Shown here piece by piece: positions 32,259-40,535 of a DNA stretch of 64,000 nucleotides. This DNA is from Lentzea sp. NBRC 102530 (lineage in GTDB: Bacteria > Actinomycetota > Actinomycetes > Mycobacteriales > Pseudonocardiaceae): contig NZ_BSTF01000011.1 in the NCBI RefSeq assembly GCF_030269365.1, positions 276,436-340,435 on the forward strand. The letters run 5' to 3'. Each line of letters begins with the position of its first letter. The stretch's first letter is position 1. A program made the translations under genes and the position numbers. The notes under the pieces are model-generated. The model had not been told where the DNA came from, searched no databases, and saw only the letters and a program-made list of their open reading frames with translations.

Positions 32259-33584
32259 ATGCGCAAGCACACCCGTGCTGCCTTGCTCTGTGTCGCCGCA
32301 GCGCTGACCCTCACCGCATGTGCGGCGGGCAAGGGTGGTGGCGCCAACTCTGACGCCGCAGCTGCTCCTGGCAAGGACGACAAGCTGACTCTCACGGTCT
32401 GGAGCAACTACTCCGACCGCGAGCTCGTAGAAGTCACGAAGGCCCTCAAGACGTTCAACCAGAAGTTCCCGAACATCGAGATCAAGCACGAGGGCTCGCA
32501 GGACGACGACAAGATCACCGCGGGTATCCGGTCGGGCAACACCCCGGACGTCGCGCTGTCGTTCACGACGGACAACATCGGCCAGTTCTGCTCCTCCGGG
32601 GCGTTCCAGCCGCTGAAGTCCTACATCGAGCGCGACAAGGTCGACCTGAACCAGCTCACCCCGGCGGTTCAGCAGTACACCGAGTACAAGGGCAACCGCT
32701 GCGCGATGCCCATGCTCACCGACGTGTACGCCATGTACTACAACAAGGACAAGCTCGCCGAGGCCGGCATCACGGCCCCGCCGAAGACGCTCGACGAGCT
32801 GTACGACGCGGCCGTGAAGGCGACCAAGAAGGCGCCGAACGGTGACATCGAGGTCGCGGGCTACCTGCCCACGATGGGCTTCTACGCCAACCGCCCGACC
32901 ATCCTCGCGCCGACGTTCGGTGCGGAGTGGGAGAAGGACGGCAAGTCCGCGCTGGCGAGTTCGCCCGGCTTCACCGAGATGATGACGTTCCAGAAGAAGC
33001 TCGTCGACTTCTACGGCTACGACGCCCTCGAGCGGTTCCGCGCGGGTCTCGGCCAGGAGTACTCGGCCGACCACGCGTTCCACCAGGGCAAGATCGCGAT
33101 CATGATCGACGGTGAGTACCGCACCGCGTTCCTCAAGGCCCAGGCGCCGCAGATCAAGTTCGGCACCGCGCCGTTCCCGACCAGCAAGGACGCCGCGTAC
33201 GGCACCGCGTTCACCACGGGCACGATCATGGGCATCCCCAAGGGCGCCAAGAACCCCGGCGCCGCGTGGGAGCTGATCAAGCACCTGACGTTCGACACCG
33301 ACACGATCGTCAACCTGTCGAACGCCATCAAGAACGTCCCGAGCACCAAGGCCGCCATGGAGAGCCCCAAGCTCGAGGTGGACGAGCAGTTCAAGACGTT
33401 CATCGACCTGGCCAAGAGCGACAAGCTCAAGGGCAACCCGGTCACCCCGATCGGTGACGCGCACATCAAGGCCGTCACGGACTTCTCGATCTCTTACCAG
33501 GCGGGCAAGGTCCCCGACCTGAAGGCGGGCCTGGCCGAGGTCGACAAGAACATCGACGACCTGATCGCCAAGAGCGGCAAGTAG
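32259..33584 (+). CDS. Sugar ABC transporter substrate-binding lipoprotein
   Basis: This 441-residue type-1 extracellular solute-binding protein has a signal peptide with lipobox LTAC (Cys22-24 region) and a Gly/Ala linker, then TLTVWSNYSDRE, typical of the disaccharide-binding family. ATG at 32259 follows GAAGGAG by six bases; a GTG two codons earlier is less likely. It delivers a glycoside to the two permeases encoded next. Since a GH4 phospho-glycosidase and a kinase are in the same operon, a disaccharide that is phosphorylated after uptake is the likely ligand. Confidence 0.92.
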   Translation: MRKHTRAALLCVAAALTLTACAAGKGGGANSDAAAAPGKDDKLTLTVWSNYSDRELVEVTKALKTFNQKFPNIEIKHEGSQDDDKITAGIRSGNTPDVALSFTTDNIGQFCSSGAFQPLKSYIERDKVDLNQLTPAVQQYTEYKGNRCAMPMLTDVYAMYYNKDKLAEAGITAPPKTLDELYDAAVKATKKAPNGDIEVAGYLPTMGFYANRPTILAPTFGAEWEKDGKSALASSPGFTEMMTFQKKLVDFYGYDALERFRAGLGQEYSADHAFHQGKIAIMIDGEYRTAFLKAQAPQIKFGTAPFPTSKDAAYGTAFTTGTIMGIPKGAKNPGAAWELIKHLTFDTDTIVNLSNAIKNVPSTKAAMESPKLEVDEQFKTFIDLAKSDKLKGNPVTPIGDAHIKAVTDFSISYQAGKVPDLKAGLAEVDKNIDDLIAKSGK

Positions 33585-33596
33585 GGGATTCGGCAG

Positions 33597-34571
33597 ATGA
33601 CCGCCACGCTCGGCGCCCGACCCGCCCCCGGCAGGGGGCGGGCTCGTGCCCGCCACCGTCTCGCCGTGCTCGGGTTCATGGCCCCGGCAATCATCGGCTT
33701 CGCCATCTTCTTCGTGTACCCGTTGATCGCCACGGTCATCTTCAGCTTCACGAAGTACGACCTGATCAACGCACCGGAGTTCAACGGCCTCGCGAACTAC
33801 GAGTTCATGTTCAAGGATCCCCTGCTCACCAAGGCGATCGGGAACACGCTCTGGTTCGTCGTGGTGCTCACGATCGCGCGGACGGTGTTCGCGCTGGGCG
33901 TGGCATCGGTCATCGCTCGACTCAAGTCGGGCGTCGGGTTGATCCGGACGCTCTGCTACCTGCCTTCACTGGCACCGCCGGTGGCCGCGACCCTCGTGTT
34001 CTTCATGGTCATGCGTCCCAACGGCGGCCCGCTCGACAGCGTGCTCGGCTGGTTCGGCATCGACTCGCCGCTGTGGTTCGCGGACCCGGCCTGGTCGCGT
34101 CCCGGCATCACGGCGATCATGCTCTGGATCTCCGGCGACCTGATGATCATCATCCTCGCCGCGATCCTCGACGTGCCGCAGGAGCAGTACGAGGCCGCCG
34201 AACTCGACGGCGCCGGCCCGATCCGGCGCTGGTGGCACGTCACGCTGCCGACCATCTCCCCGGTGCTGCTCTTCGGCATCGTGAACTCGGTGATCCTCGC
34301 GTTGCAGCTGTTCACCCAGGCGGTCGTCGCGGGGTCGGCCGCCTCGGGAGCCGCGGACGCGACCGGATCGACCAAATATCTCGGTTTCCCGGACAACTCC
34401 ACGCTGACGTTCCCGGTTTACCTGTACACGCAGGGCTTCCGCTACTTCGACATGGGCTACGCGGCCGCCATGGCCACGGTCCTGTTCATCATCTCGTTCG
34501 CCGTGACCATCGTCCTGGTCCAGCGGATGCGCAAGAACTCCACCGCTGAGGAAGGGGGTCCGGGAGCATGA
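33597..34571 (+). CDS. Sugar ABC transporter permease (MalF type)
   Basis: This 324-residue permease has a Pro/Arg-rich cytoplasmic start and six membrane helices. The EAA loop is EQYEAAELDGAGPIRRWWHVTLP. It overlaps the partner permease by ATGA and lies 12 bases after the binding-protein stop. No ATPase is encoded in the operon, so a shared MsiK-type ATPase is assumed. Confidence 0.92.
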   Translation: MTATLGARPAPGRGRARARHRLAVLGFMAPAIIGFAIFFVYPLIATVIFSFTKYDLINAPEFNGLANYEFMFKDPLLTKAIGNTLWFVVVLTIARTVFALGVASVIARLKSGVGLIRTLCYLPSLAPPVAATLVFFMVMRPNGGPLDSVLGWFGIDSPLWFADPAWSRPGITAIMLWISGDLMIIILAAILDVPQEQYEAAELDGAGPIRRWWHVTLPTISPVLLFGIVNSVILALQLFTQAVVAGSAASGAADATGSTKYLGFPDNSTLTFPVYLYTQGFRYFDMGYAAAMATVLFIISFAVTIVLVQRMRKNSTAEEGGPGA

Positions 34572-35461
34572 CCGCCACGCTGACCAAACCACCGGTCGAC
34601 GTCCCCGCGGAGCCCGAGCAGCCGCGCCGCAAGATGAACGTCGGCGCCGTGCTGAACTGGGTCGCGACCCACGCTCTCGGCCTCGCCCTCGGCCTGATGT
34701 TCGCCACCCCCGTGGTGTTCGTCTTCCTCACCGCGGTGATGTCGGACGACCAGGCGTTCACCGCGGACCTGTGGCCGCGCGAGTGGCACTGGGAGAACTT
34801 CGTCGAGGTCTTCGACAAGGCCCCGCTCTTCCAGTACCTGGTCAACAGCCTCACCTACTCGCTGCTGGCGACGGCGGGCATGCTGATCTCGTCGATCCCG
34901 GCGGCCTACGCGCTCGCGAAGCTGAAGTGGCGTGGCCGGAACATCGCGTTCATCCTCGTCATCGGCGCCATGATGCTGCCCCCGCAGGTCGTCGCCGTGC
35001 CGCTGTACGACACGTGGTCGTCGCTGGGCCTGACCGGCTCGCTCGTGCCGCTCATCGCGCCGTACTTCCTGTTCGACGCGTTCAGCATCTTCCTGCTGCG
35101 CCAGTTCATGCTGACCATCCCGCAGTCCTACGTGGACGCGGCACGGGTGGACGGCTGCTCGGAGTTCCAGGCGCTGGTGCGGATCATCGTGCCGATGGCG
35201 AAGCCCGGCATCGCGGCCACCGCCCTGTTCTGCTTCCTCTTCACCTGGAACGACTACTTCGGGCCGTTGCTCTACACCGGTGAGGTCAAGGAGCAGTGGA
35301 CGTTGTCGCTGGCGCTGGCGACGTTCAAGGGCATGCACATCGTGCAGTGGAACTCCTCGATGGCCGTCACGTTCCTGACGATGATCCCGGCCGTCATCCT
35401 CTTCGTCTTCGCGCAGAAGTCGTTCGTCAAGGGCATCACGTTCACGGGGGTCAAAGGTTGA
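34568..35461 (+). CDS. Sugar ABC transporter permease (MalG type)
   Basis: This 297-residue permease has six membrane helices and the EAA loop SYVDAARVDGCSEFQALVRI. Its C-terminus FVKGITFTGVKG is the normal family ending, so the protein is intact even though the tnpB element begins right at its stop codon and the tnpB frame reads back into its last codons from the other strand. The insertion separates it from the GH4 and kinase genes of the same operon. Confidence 0.92.
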   Translation: MTATLTKPPVDVPAEPEQPRRKMNVGAVLNWVATHALGLALGLMFATPVVFVFLTAVMSDDQAFTADLWPREWHWENFVEVFDKAPLFQYLVNSLTYSLLATAGMLISSIPAAYALAKLKWRGRNIAFILVIGAMMLPPQVVAVPLYDTWSSLGLTGSLVPLIAPYFLFDAFSIFLLRQFMLTIPQSYVDAARVDGCSEFQALVRIIVPMAKPGIAATALFCFLFTWNDYFGPLLYTGEVKEQWTLSLALATFKGMHIVQWNSSMAVTFLTMIPAVILFVFAQKSFVKGITFTGVKG

Positions 35462-36683
35462 CTTCCTCTCGCTCGTGTCCGAGGAGAGTCCTACGGCTCG
35501 CGCCGCAGGGTTTCTGCTTCAACGCCGACAGCCCGCTCGGAGTGTTCCGTTGAGGACTTACGTCAGCTCCACAGACCGAAACCGCCAGCCCGGCGGCCAG
35601 GATGTTGCGTGCTGCGTTCACGTCCCGATCGTGGGTCGTGCCGCAGGCACAGGTCCACGTGCGCACGTGCAGCGGCAGCGCCGCGACGAGCGCACCGCAG
35701 GCCGAGCACTGCTTGGACGACGGGAACCAACGGTCGACCACGACCACCTGGCGCCCGTACCAACCGGCTTTGTACTCCAGCAGCTGCCGGAACTGTCGCC
35801 AGCCCGCGTCGCTGATGGCGCGAGCCAGGTGCCGGTTGCGGACCATGTTGGACACGGGCAGGTCCTCGATCACGAGCGTTTGGTTCTCACGCACGAGCCG
35901 AGTGGTGACCTTGTGCAGGAAGTCGGATCTCCGGTCTGCGATCCGAGCGTGCACTCGGGCGACTCCCACGCGGGCCTTGTCCCGGTTGGCGCTGCCCTTC
36001 TGCTTGCGGCACAGAGATCGCTGAGCTCTGACGAGCGCCGCGCGGTCTCGGCGTCCGTGCCGGGGGTTGCCGATCTTCTCGCCGGTCGACAGCACCAGCA
36101 GGTGGTCGAGGCCGACGTCGATCCCGACCACGGCATCCACCGCGGGCAACGGTGTCACGCCGGGGTCTTCGCAGAGCAGGGACACGAACCAGCGTCCGGC
36201 CGAGTCCCGGGACACGGTCACCGTCGAGGGCGCCACGCCCTCCGGCAGTGGTCGCGACCAGCGGATGTCCAGTGGCTCGGCCATCTTGGCCAGCGTCAGC
36301 ACGCCGTCACGCCAGCGGAAGGCCGAGCGCGTGTACTCGGCGCCGGCTCGACAGTTCTTGCGCGACTTGAAACGAGGGTGTCTGGCGCGCTTTGCGAAGA
36401 AGTTCGCGAACGCAGCCTGCAGGTGCCGCAGCGTTTGTTGCAGCGGCACCGCCGAGACCTCTTTGAGGAAAGCAAGTTCGTCGGTGCGCTTCCAGGCGGT
36501 CAGCAACGCCGACGTGGCGTCGTAGCCGATCCGTTCTCCGCGCTGCGTCCACGCGTCGACACGTTCCTGCAGAGCCAGGTTGTAGGCCTTGCGAACGCAC
36601 CCGAACGTGCGCAACAGCTCCGCCGCCTGCGCCTCAGTCGGATAGAAGCGGTACCGAAACGCCCGCTTCACCTGCCCGTTCAT
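35451..36683 (-). CDS. tnpB: TnpB, RNA-guided nuclease of an IS200/IS605-family element
   Basis: This 410-residue TnpB (OrfB) has an N-terminal helix-turn-helix region (FRYRFYPTEAQAAELLRTFG), then RuvC residues Asp189 (GIDVGLDHL), Glu273 (VIEDLPVSN) and Asp354 (HDRDVNAARNI), and a zinc ribbon Cys326/329 with Cys345/347. All catalytic residues are present, so it is probably an active nuclease. ATG at 36683 is preferred; a TTG three codons upstream also exists. No TnpA transposase gene accompanies it. Its stop codon lies inside the permease gene, so the last codons come from host sequence. TnpB enzymes use an omega-RNA from the 3' end of their own gene. Confidence 0.9.
   Translation of the reverse strand: MNGQVKRAFRYRFYPTEAQAAELLRTFGCVRKAYNLALQERVDAWTQRGERIGYDATSALLTAWKRTDELAFLKEVSAVPLQQTLRHLQAAFANFFAKRARHPRFKSRKNCRAGAEYTRSAFRWRDGVLTLAKMAEPLDIRWSRPLPEGVAPSTVTVSRDSAGRWFVSLLCEDPGVTPLPAVDAVVGIDVGLDHLLVLSTGEKIGNPRHGRRDRAALVRAQRSLCRKQKGSANRDKARVGVARVHARIADRRSDFLHKVTTRLVRENQTLVIEDLPVSNMVRNRHLARAISDAGWRQFRQLLEYKAGWYGRQVVVVDRWFPSSKQCSACGALVAALPLHVRTWTCACGTTHDRDVNAARNILAAGLAVSVCGADVSPQRNTPSGLSALKQKPCGASRRTLLGHEREEVNL
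35466..35488 (-). ncRNA. Right-end hairpin, probable 3' part of the TnpB omega-RNA
   Basis: On the minus strand CTCTC+CTCG pairs with CGAG+GAGAG around a four-base loop with one bulged base, a 9-bp stem at the very end of tnpB. IS200/IS605 right ends and omega-RNA scaffolds carry such a hairpin just before the guide. The guide itself would be the adjoining permease sequence below 35466. Confidence 0.5.
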
Positions 36684-36748
36684 CGTTCGCAAGGTACCAA
36701 ACGATTCCTCGCCCTCTTACCGGACGGGGTCTTCTCGAAGGACTTCTC

Positions 36749-38017
36749 ATGAAACTCACGGTCGTCGGTGGCGGGTCCACCTACACACCGGAGCTGATCG
36801 ACGGCATCGCCGGCCGTCGCACCAGCCTGGCGGTGGACGAGATCGTCCTCGTGGACCCGGACCAGCACCGCCTCGGCATCGTCGGCCCGTTCAGCCAGCG
36901 TCTGCTGGAGCACGCGGGCCACCCGGCGAAGGTGCGCACCACCTCGTCGCTCGAAGAAGGCATCGAGGGTGCGTCGGCTGTCCTCCTCCAACTGCGGGTG
37001 GGCGGGCAGAAGGCGCGTGCCTCGGACGAGACGTTCCCGCTCACCTGCGGGTGCGTCGGCCAGGAGACCACCGGCGCGGGAGGCCTCGCCAAGGCCCTGC
37101 GGACCGTGCCGGTGGTCCTGGACATCGCCGAGAAGGTGCGCAGGATCGCCGGGCCCGACACGTGGATCGTGAACTTCACGAACCCGGTGGGCATCGTGAC
37201 GCGCGCGCTGCTGCAGGAGGGCCACAAGGCGATCGGCCTGTGCAACGTGGCGATCACGTTCCAACGGTGGACTTCGCAGCTGCTCGGCGTGGACCCGTCC
37301 ACCGTGGAGCTGGAGCACGTGGGTCTCAACCACCTCACGTGGGAACGCGGCGTGTACGTGGACGGCGTCGACCGGTTGCCGGAGCTGCTCGAGAAGCACG
37401 TCGAGGGGCTGGCCGAGCACATCGGCATCGACGGCGGGCTGATGCGGCGCCTGAACATGGTGCCGTCGTACTACCTGAACTACTTCTACAACCACGACGC
37501 CGTCGTGCAGAAGCAGCTGGACTCCCCGCCGCGGGCGGAAGTCGTTGCTGCCGTTGAGAAGGAACTGCTCGACATCTACGGCGACCCGTCGGTCGTGACG
37601 AAGCCGGAGCAGCTGTCGCAGCGCGGCGGCGCGTACTACTCCGAGGCGGCCGTGCAGCTCGTGCACGCGCTGACCGGTGGCGAGGGCGCGGAGAAGCACG
37701 TGGTCAACGTGCAGAACAACGGCTCGCTGCCCTTCCTGCCCGACGACGCCGTGATCGAGGTTTCGTCCACTGTGGACGCTGATGGTGGCAGGCCGCTGCC
37801 CGTGCGTCCCGTGGAACCGTCCATCTCCGGCCTGATCTCGCACGTCACCGCGTACGAGTACCTGGCTCTGGAAGCCGCAAAGCACGGCGGCCGGGACCGA
37901 GTGGCGAACGCGCTGCTCGCGCACCCGCTGATCGGCCAGCACGCCATCGCGGACCAGCTGGCCGACGAGCTGATCGCGCAGAACCGCGATCTGCTGCCGT
38001 GGGTGAAGGGAAACTGA
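36749..38017 (+). CDS. Glycoside hydrolase family 4, 6-phospho-beta-glucosidase type
   Basis: This 422-residue NAD- and metal-dependent GH4 enzyme has the nucleotide-binding loop GGGSTYTP (7-14), FTNP (143-146), metal-binding Cys165-Asn166 and His195 in GLNHLTW. GH4 enzymes of this type (CelF/LicH) hydrolyse 6-phospho-beta-glycosides by an oxidation-elimination mechanism. GAAGGA lies 9 bases before ATG. It belongs with the importer genes upstream of the tnpB insertion and with the kinase downstream, suggesting uptake, phosphorylation and cleavage. Action on unphosphorylated substrates is known for some GH4 and cannot be excluded. Confidence 0.9.
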   Translation: MKLTVVGGGSTYTPELIDGIAGRRTSLAVDEIVLVDPDQHRLGIVGPFSQRLLEHAGHPAKVRTTSSLEEGIEGASAVLLQLRVGGQKARASDETFPLTCGCVGQETTGAGGLAKALRTVPVVLDIAEKVRRIAGPDTWIVNFTNPVGIVTRALLQEGHKAIGLCNVAITFQRWTSQLLGVDPSTVELEHVGLNHLTWERGVYVDGVDRLPELLEKHVEGLAEHIGIDGGLMRRLNMVPSYYLNYFYNHDAVVQKQLDSPPRAEVVAAVEKELLDIYGDPSVVTKPEQLSQRGGAYYSEAAVQLVHALTGGEGAEKHVVNVQNNGSLPFLPDDAVIEVSSTVDADGGRPLPVRPVEPSISGLISHVTAYEYLALEAAKHGGRDRVANALLAHPLIGQHAIADQLADELIAQNRDLLPWVKGN

Positions 38018-38022
38018 CAACG

Positions 38023-39036
38023 ATGACCGACCGGGTGCTCGCCATCGACGGCGGGAACAGCAAGACCGCGGTGCTCCTGGTGGACGCGGACGGCAAGGTG
38101 CTCGCGCAGGTGCGCGGGCCCGGTGCCCCGCCGCAGACAGTGGGCATGAAGCGCGGACTCGACGTGTTCGAGGGACTGGCACGCGAGGCCGCAGCTCAGG
38201 CGGGACTGTCCCCCGACGAGCCGATCGCCACGCACACGTCCGCCTACCTCGCGGGAGCTGATCTGCCCCGCGAGGAGGAGGACCTGACGCGGGCGATCAT
38301 CGAGCGTGGTTGGTCCAAGACGACGTTCGTCGGCAACGACACGTTCGCGTTGCTGCGCGCGGGGACCGCCGCCGCTGGGGGTGTGGCGGTCGTCTGCGGT
38401 GCCGGCATCAACGCGGTCGGCGTGGCGCGCGACGGACGGACCCACCGATTTCCCGCCCTGGGCGCGATCTCGGGTGACTGGGGTGGCGGTGGCCAGCTCG
38501 GCAACGACGCGCTGTGGCACGCCGTGCGCGCCGAGGACGGCCGCGGCAAGCCCACGCTGCTGCTGGACGCACTGCTCGCGCACTACGGTGAGACGTCGAT
38601 CTCCACCGTCGTGGAGAAGATCCACTTCGAGGAGCTCGAACTCGACCCGCACGCGTTGTGCCCCTTGGTCTTCGAGGTCGCGGCGCGGGGTGACGAGGTC
38701 GCGCTGGCCCAGGTCGACCGCCTCATCGAGGAGATCGTCCTGCTGTCCACCGTCTCGATGCGCAAGCTCGACCTGATGAACGAGCCCGTCGACGTCGTGC
38801 TCGGCGGTGGCGTGCTGACGCACACCGGCGACGTCGTCGTCGGGCCGGTTCGGCAGCAGATCCTGGAAGTCGCACCGCTCGCCCAGGTTCGCCTGGTCGA
38901 CGTCCCACCCGTGGTGGGTGCGGCACTCCTCGGCCTCGACCACATCGGGGCCTCGCCGAGCGCGGAGCTGAGGCTGCGCTCGGCCTACCACGACCACGAG
39001 CCGGCGCCCGCGCTGGACGTGGCGGCGAGCGGCTGA
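38023..39036 (+). CDS. BadF/BadG-type sugar kinase
   Basis: This 337-residue ASKHA kinase of the N-acetylglucosamine-kinase group has AIDGGNSKTAVLLVD at residues 6-20, the CGAGINAVG adenosine loop and GDWGGGGQLG. It lies 5 bases after the GH4 stop. A plausible role is to phosphorylate the imported glycoside so that GH4 can cleave it, or to phosphorylate the released sugar. ATG at 38023 is used; a GTG eight codons earlier overlaps the GH4 gene and would give a less typical N-terminus. The operon ends here, before three strong hairpins. Confidence 0.82.
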   Translation: MTDRVLAIDGGNSKTAVLLVDADGKVLAQVRGPGAPPQTVGMKRGLDVFEGLAREAAAQAGLSPDEPIATHTSAYLAGADLPREEEDLTRAIIERGWSKTTFVGNDTFALLRAGTAAAGGVAVVCGAGINAVGVARDGRTHRFPALGAISGDWGGGGQLGNDALWHAVRAEDGRGKPTLLLDALLAHYGETSISTVVEKIHFEELELDPHALCPLVFEVAARGDEVALAQVDRLIEEIVLLSTVSMRKLDLMNEPVDVVLGGGVLTHTGDVVVGPVRQQILEVAPLAQVRLVDVPPVVGAALLGLDHIGASPSAELRLRSAYHDHEPAPALDVAASG

Positions 39037-39051
39037 CGCCGTTCGCGGAAC

Positions 39052-39093
39052 CCGTCTCAGGGGGTAGATCGGCGGCGGCGCCCCCTGAGACGG
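39052..39093 (+). ncRNA. Structured hairpin A, 13-bp stem with GGCGGCGGCG loop
   Basis: CCGTCTCAGGGGG (39052-39064) pairs perfectly with 39081-39093 around a 16-base loop that contains AGATCGGCGGCGGCG. It is followed by TCCCCAC. It lies 15 bases after the kinase stop. It is not a classic terminator because no T-run follows. It is paired with hairpin B. Confidence 0.6.
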
Positions 39094-39105
39094 TCCCCAC
39101 GAACA

Positions 39106-39150
39106 CCTTTCCGGGTGGCCAAGACCGGCGGCGGCGTCCACCCGGAAAGG
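39106..39150 (+). ncRNA. Structured hairpin B, 13-bp stem with the same loop
   Basis: CCTTTCCGGGTGG (39106-39118) pairs perfectly with 39138-39150 around a 19-base loop that contains AGACCGGCGGCGGCG, and is followed by CCCCAC. Stem sequence is unrelated to hairpin A but has the same length, while loop and tail are conserved. No T-run follows. Confidence 0.6.
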
Positions 39151-39158
39151 CCCCACTG

Positions 39159-39201
39159 CCCCCGCAGCGACCTCACGCGCCGAGGTCGTTGCGGGGGTTT
39201 T
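39159..39201 (+). terminator. Rho-independent terminator of the GH4/kinase operon
   Basis: CCCCCGCAGCGACCTC pairs with GAGGTCGTTGCGGGGG (16 bp, one G-T pair) around a 7-base loop and is followed by TTTT. It is the third hairpin in 150 bases and the only one with a T-run. Confidence 0.85.
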
Positions 39202-39373
39202 CCGTTTGCGGTGGAACGGGCGTGCCGGTCCGGGGCGTCACGACGGGGTGGGAGTGCGGGGGCGGGGTGATCCCACCTCCCGGTGGGTCGCTCAGGACCG
39301 CGGCGGCCAGGGCAGCGGCTGTGAGAAGCGCGACACCGAGGGAAAGGAACGGAAGGGGCAAACCAGAACGCAT
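39173..39373 (-). CDS. Possible small secreted or membrane-anchored protein
   Basis: A 66-residue frame starts with a short basic/hydrophobic signal-anchor (FLSLGVALLTAAALAAAVL), then has a Pro/Thr-rich tail (GGGITPPPHSHPVVTPRTGT). The composition is that of a small exported protein, but the stop falls inside the terminator hairpin of the opposite strand and no clear ribosome site precedes ATG. Nothing else is annotated in 39202-39596, which otherwise holds an AT-richer promoter-like region before the SGNH hydrolase. Confidence 0.35.
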   Translation of the reverse strand: MRSGLPLPFLSLGVALLTAAALAAAVLSDPPGGGITPPPHSHPVVTPRTGTPVPPQTENPRNDLGA

Positions 39374-39596
39374 CCGGCAGAAGGTAGCGACCCAACCCGG
39401 CGAACCTCGCGGAACGCTCTCCAGCTTCCCTCAATCGAGTGGTAAAAGAATCGTCACCTACTGCAACGAAACTTACGATGAAATAACCGACGGTGGCGTA
39501 ACCACGGGTTCGTTGTGCATGCTAACCAGTCGCCTTCGGACGGGAGCCCGCAGGCGGTCGTCAGGCAGGCACGTCGCACGGAGATAGGGGGATGTT

Positions 39597-40391
39597 GTGC
39601 TGCTGCGATGGAACAGTCTCGTGTCCCTGGGGGACAGCTTCACCGAAGGCATGGACGACCCGGGGCCGGGTGACACCTACCTGGGCTGGGCGGACCGGCT
39701 GGCCGGCATGATCGCCCAGCAGGCGCCGGAGTTCCGGTACGCGAACCTCGCGGTCCGCGGCAAGATGCTGCAGGAGATCATCGACGACCAGGTGTCGCTC
39801 GCGATCTCGCTCAAGCCGGACCTGGTGACGTTCTGCGGTGGTGGCAACGACCTCATGTTGCCCAACAGCGACCCGGACGCGCTGGCCGAGGTGTACGAGG
39901 TGGCGGTGGCCGACCTGCGCGCCACCGGTGCCGACGTCGTGATCTTCACCGGTTTCGACACCCGGTCCACTCCGCTGCTGCGCAGCATCCGCGGCAAGGT
40001 CGCCATCTACAACACGCACCTGTGGTCGATCGCCGAGCGCTACCACTGCCGGATGGTCGACCTGTGGGCCATGCACCCGCTGCACGACCGTCGCGCGTGG
40101 AGCGCGGACCGGCTGCACCTCTCCCCGGAGGGGCACCAGCGGGTCGCGCTCAAGGCCGCCGAGGTGCTCGGGCTCGTCGACGACCACTCGTGGAACGAAC
40201 CGTGGCCCGCGCTCGAGCAGACCGACTGGGTCACCCAGCGCAAGGCCGACCTCAAGTGGGCGCGCGAGCACGTGGTGCCGTGGATCGGCCGCACGCTGCG
40301 GGGCGAGTCCATGGGGGACGGTCTGGCGCCCAAGCGTCCCGAGCTGCTGCCCGTCGCGCGCCGCGGTGACGAGACCTGCGTCGGCAAGTGA
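39597..40391 (+). CDS. SGNH/GDSL-family hydrolase
   Basis: This 264-residue esterase/lipase fold has block I GDSFTEG (Ser nucleophile near residue 14), block III GGGNDLM and block V DRLHLSPEGH with the Asp/His pair. There is no signal peptide, so it is probably cytoplasmic. The conserved tail (DWVTQRKADLKWAREHVVPWIGR) is common in actinobacterial members. GTG start with AGGGGGA 6-7 bases before. It is monocistronic, flanked by an AT-richer promoter region and a 17-bp hairpin. The substrate is unknown. Confidence 0.88.
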   Translation: MLLRWNSLVSLGDSFTEGMDDPGPGDTYLGWADRLAGMIAQQAPEFRYANLAVRGKMLQEIIDDQVSLAISLKPDLVTFCGGGNDLMLPNSDPDALAEVYEVAVADLRATGADVVIFTGFDTRSTPLLRSIRGKVAIYNTHLWSIAERYHCRMVDLWAMHPLHDRRAWSADRLHLSPEGHQRVALKAAEVLGLVDDHSWNEPWPALEQTDWVTQRKADLKWAREHVVPWIGRTLRGESMGDGLAPKRPELLPVARRGDETCVGK

Positions 40392-40396
40392 CAAGA

Positions 40397-40442
40397 GGAG
40401 GGCCCGACCGGCACTCTCCCCCGAATGCCGGTCGGGCCCTCC
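40397..40442. terminator. Strong hairpin after the SGNH hydrolase gene
   Basis: GGAGGGCCCGACCGGCA pairs perfectly over 17 bp with 40426-40442, with a 12-base loop. No T-run follows, but T-less GC hairpins commonly end transcripts in actinomycetes. It lies between the SGNH gene and the convergent SARP gene. Confidence 0.75.
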
Positions 40443-40535
40443 AGAAGCAGGTCGCCTTACCCCCTCGGTAATCCCCCACTCGGCAACCTGCTCGTCCAAC
40501 ATCCCATGTTTTGGGACCAGACGACTAAACGCTGA

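Larger units (their letters stand above)
35451..36720 (-). mobile_element. TnpB-only IS200/IS605-type insertion (approximate ends)
   Basis: The insertion lies between the last permease and the GH4 gene of one sugar operon. The 3' (right) end is near 35462-35466, next to an imperfect hairpin; the 5' (left) end lies between 36684 and about 36740 and cannot be fixed by eye, because this family has no terminal inverted repeats and makes no target duplication. The GH4 gene keeps its own ribosome site. Confidence 0.75.

Noticed and set aside
35450..35462. GTCAA-AGG-TTGAC inverted repeat at the permease stop as a terminal repeat of the insertion.
   Set aside because: IS200/IS605 elements have no terminal inverted repeats and the sequence is simply the last codons of the permease; it may be part of the target but not proven.
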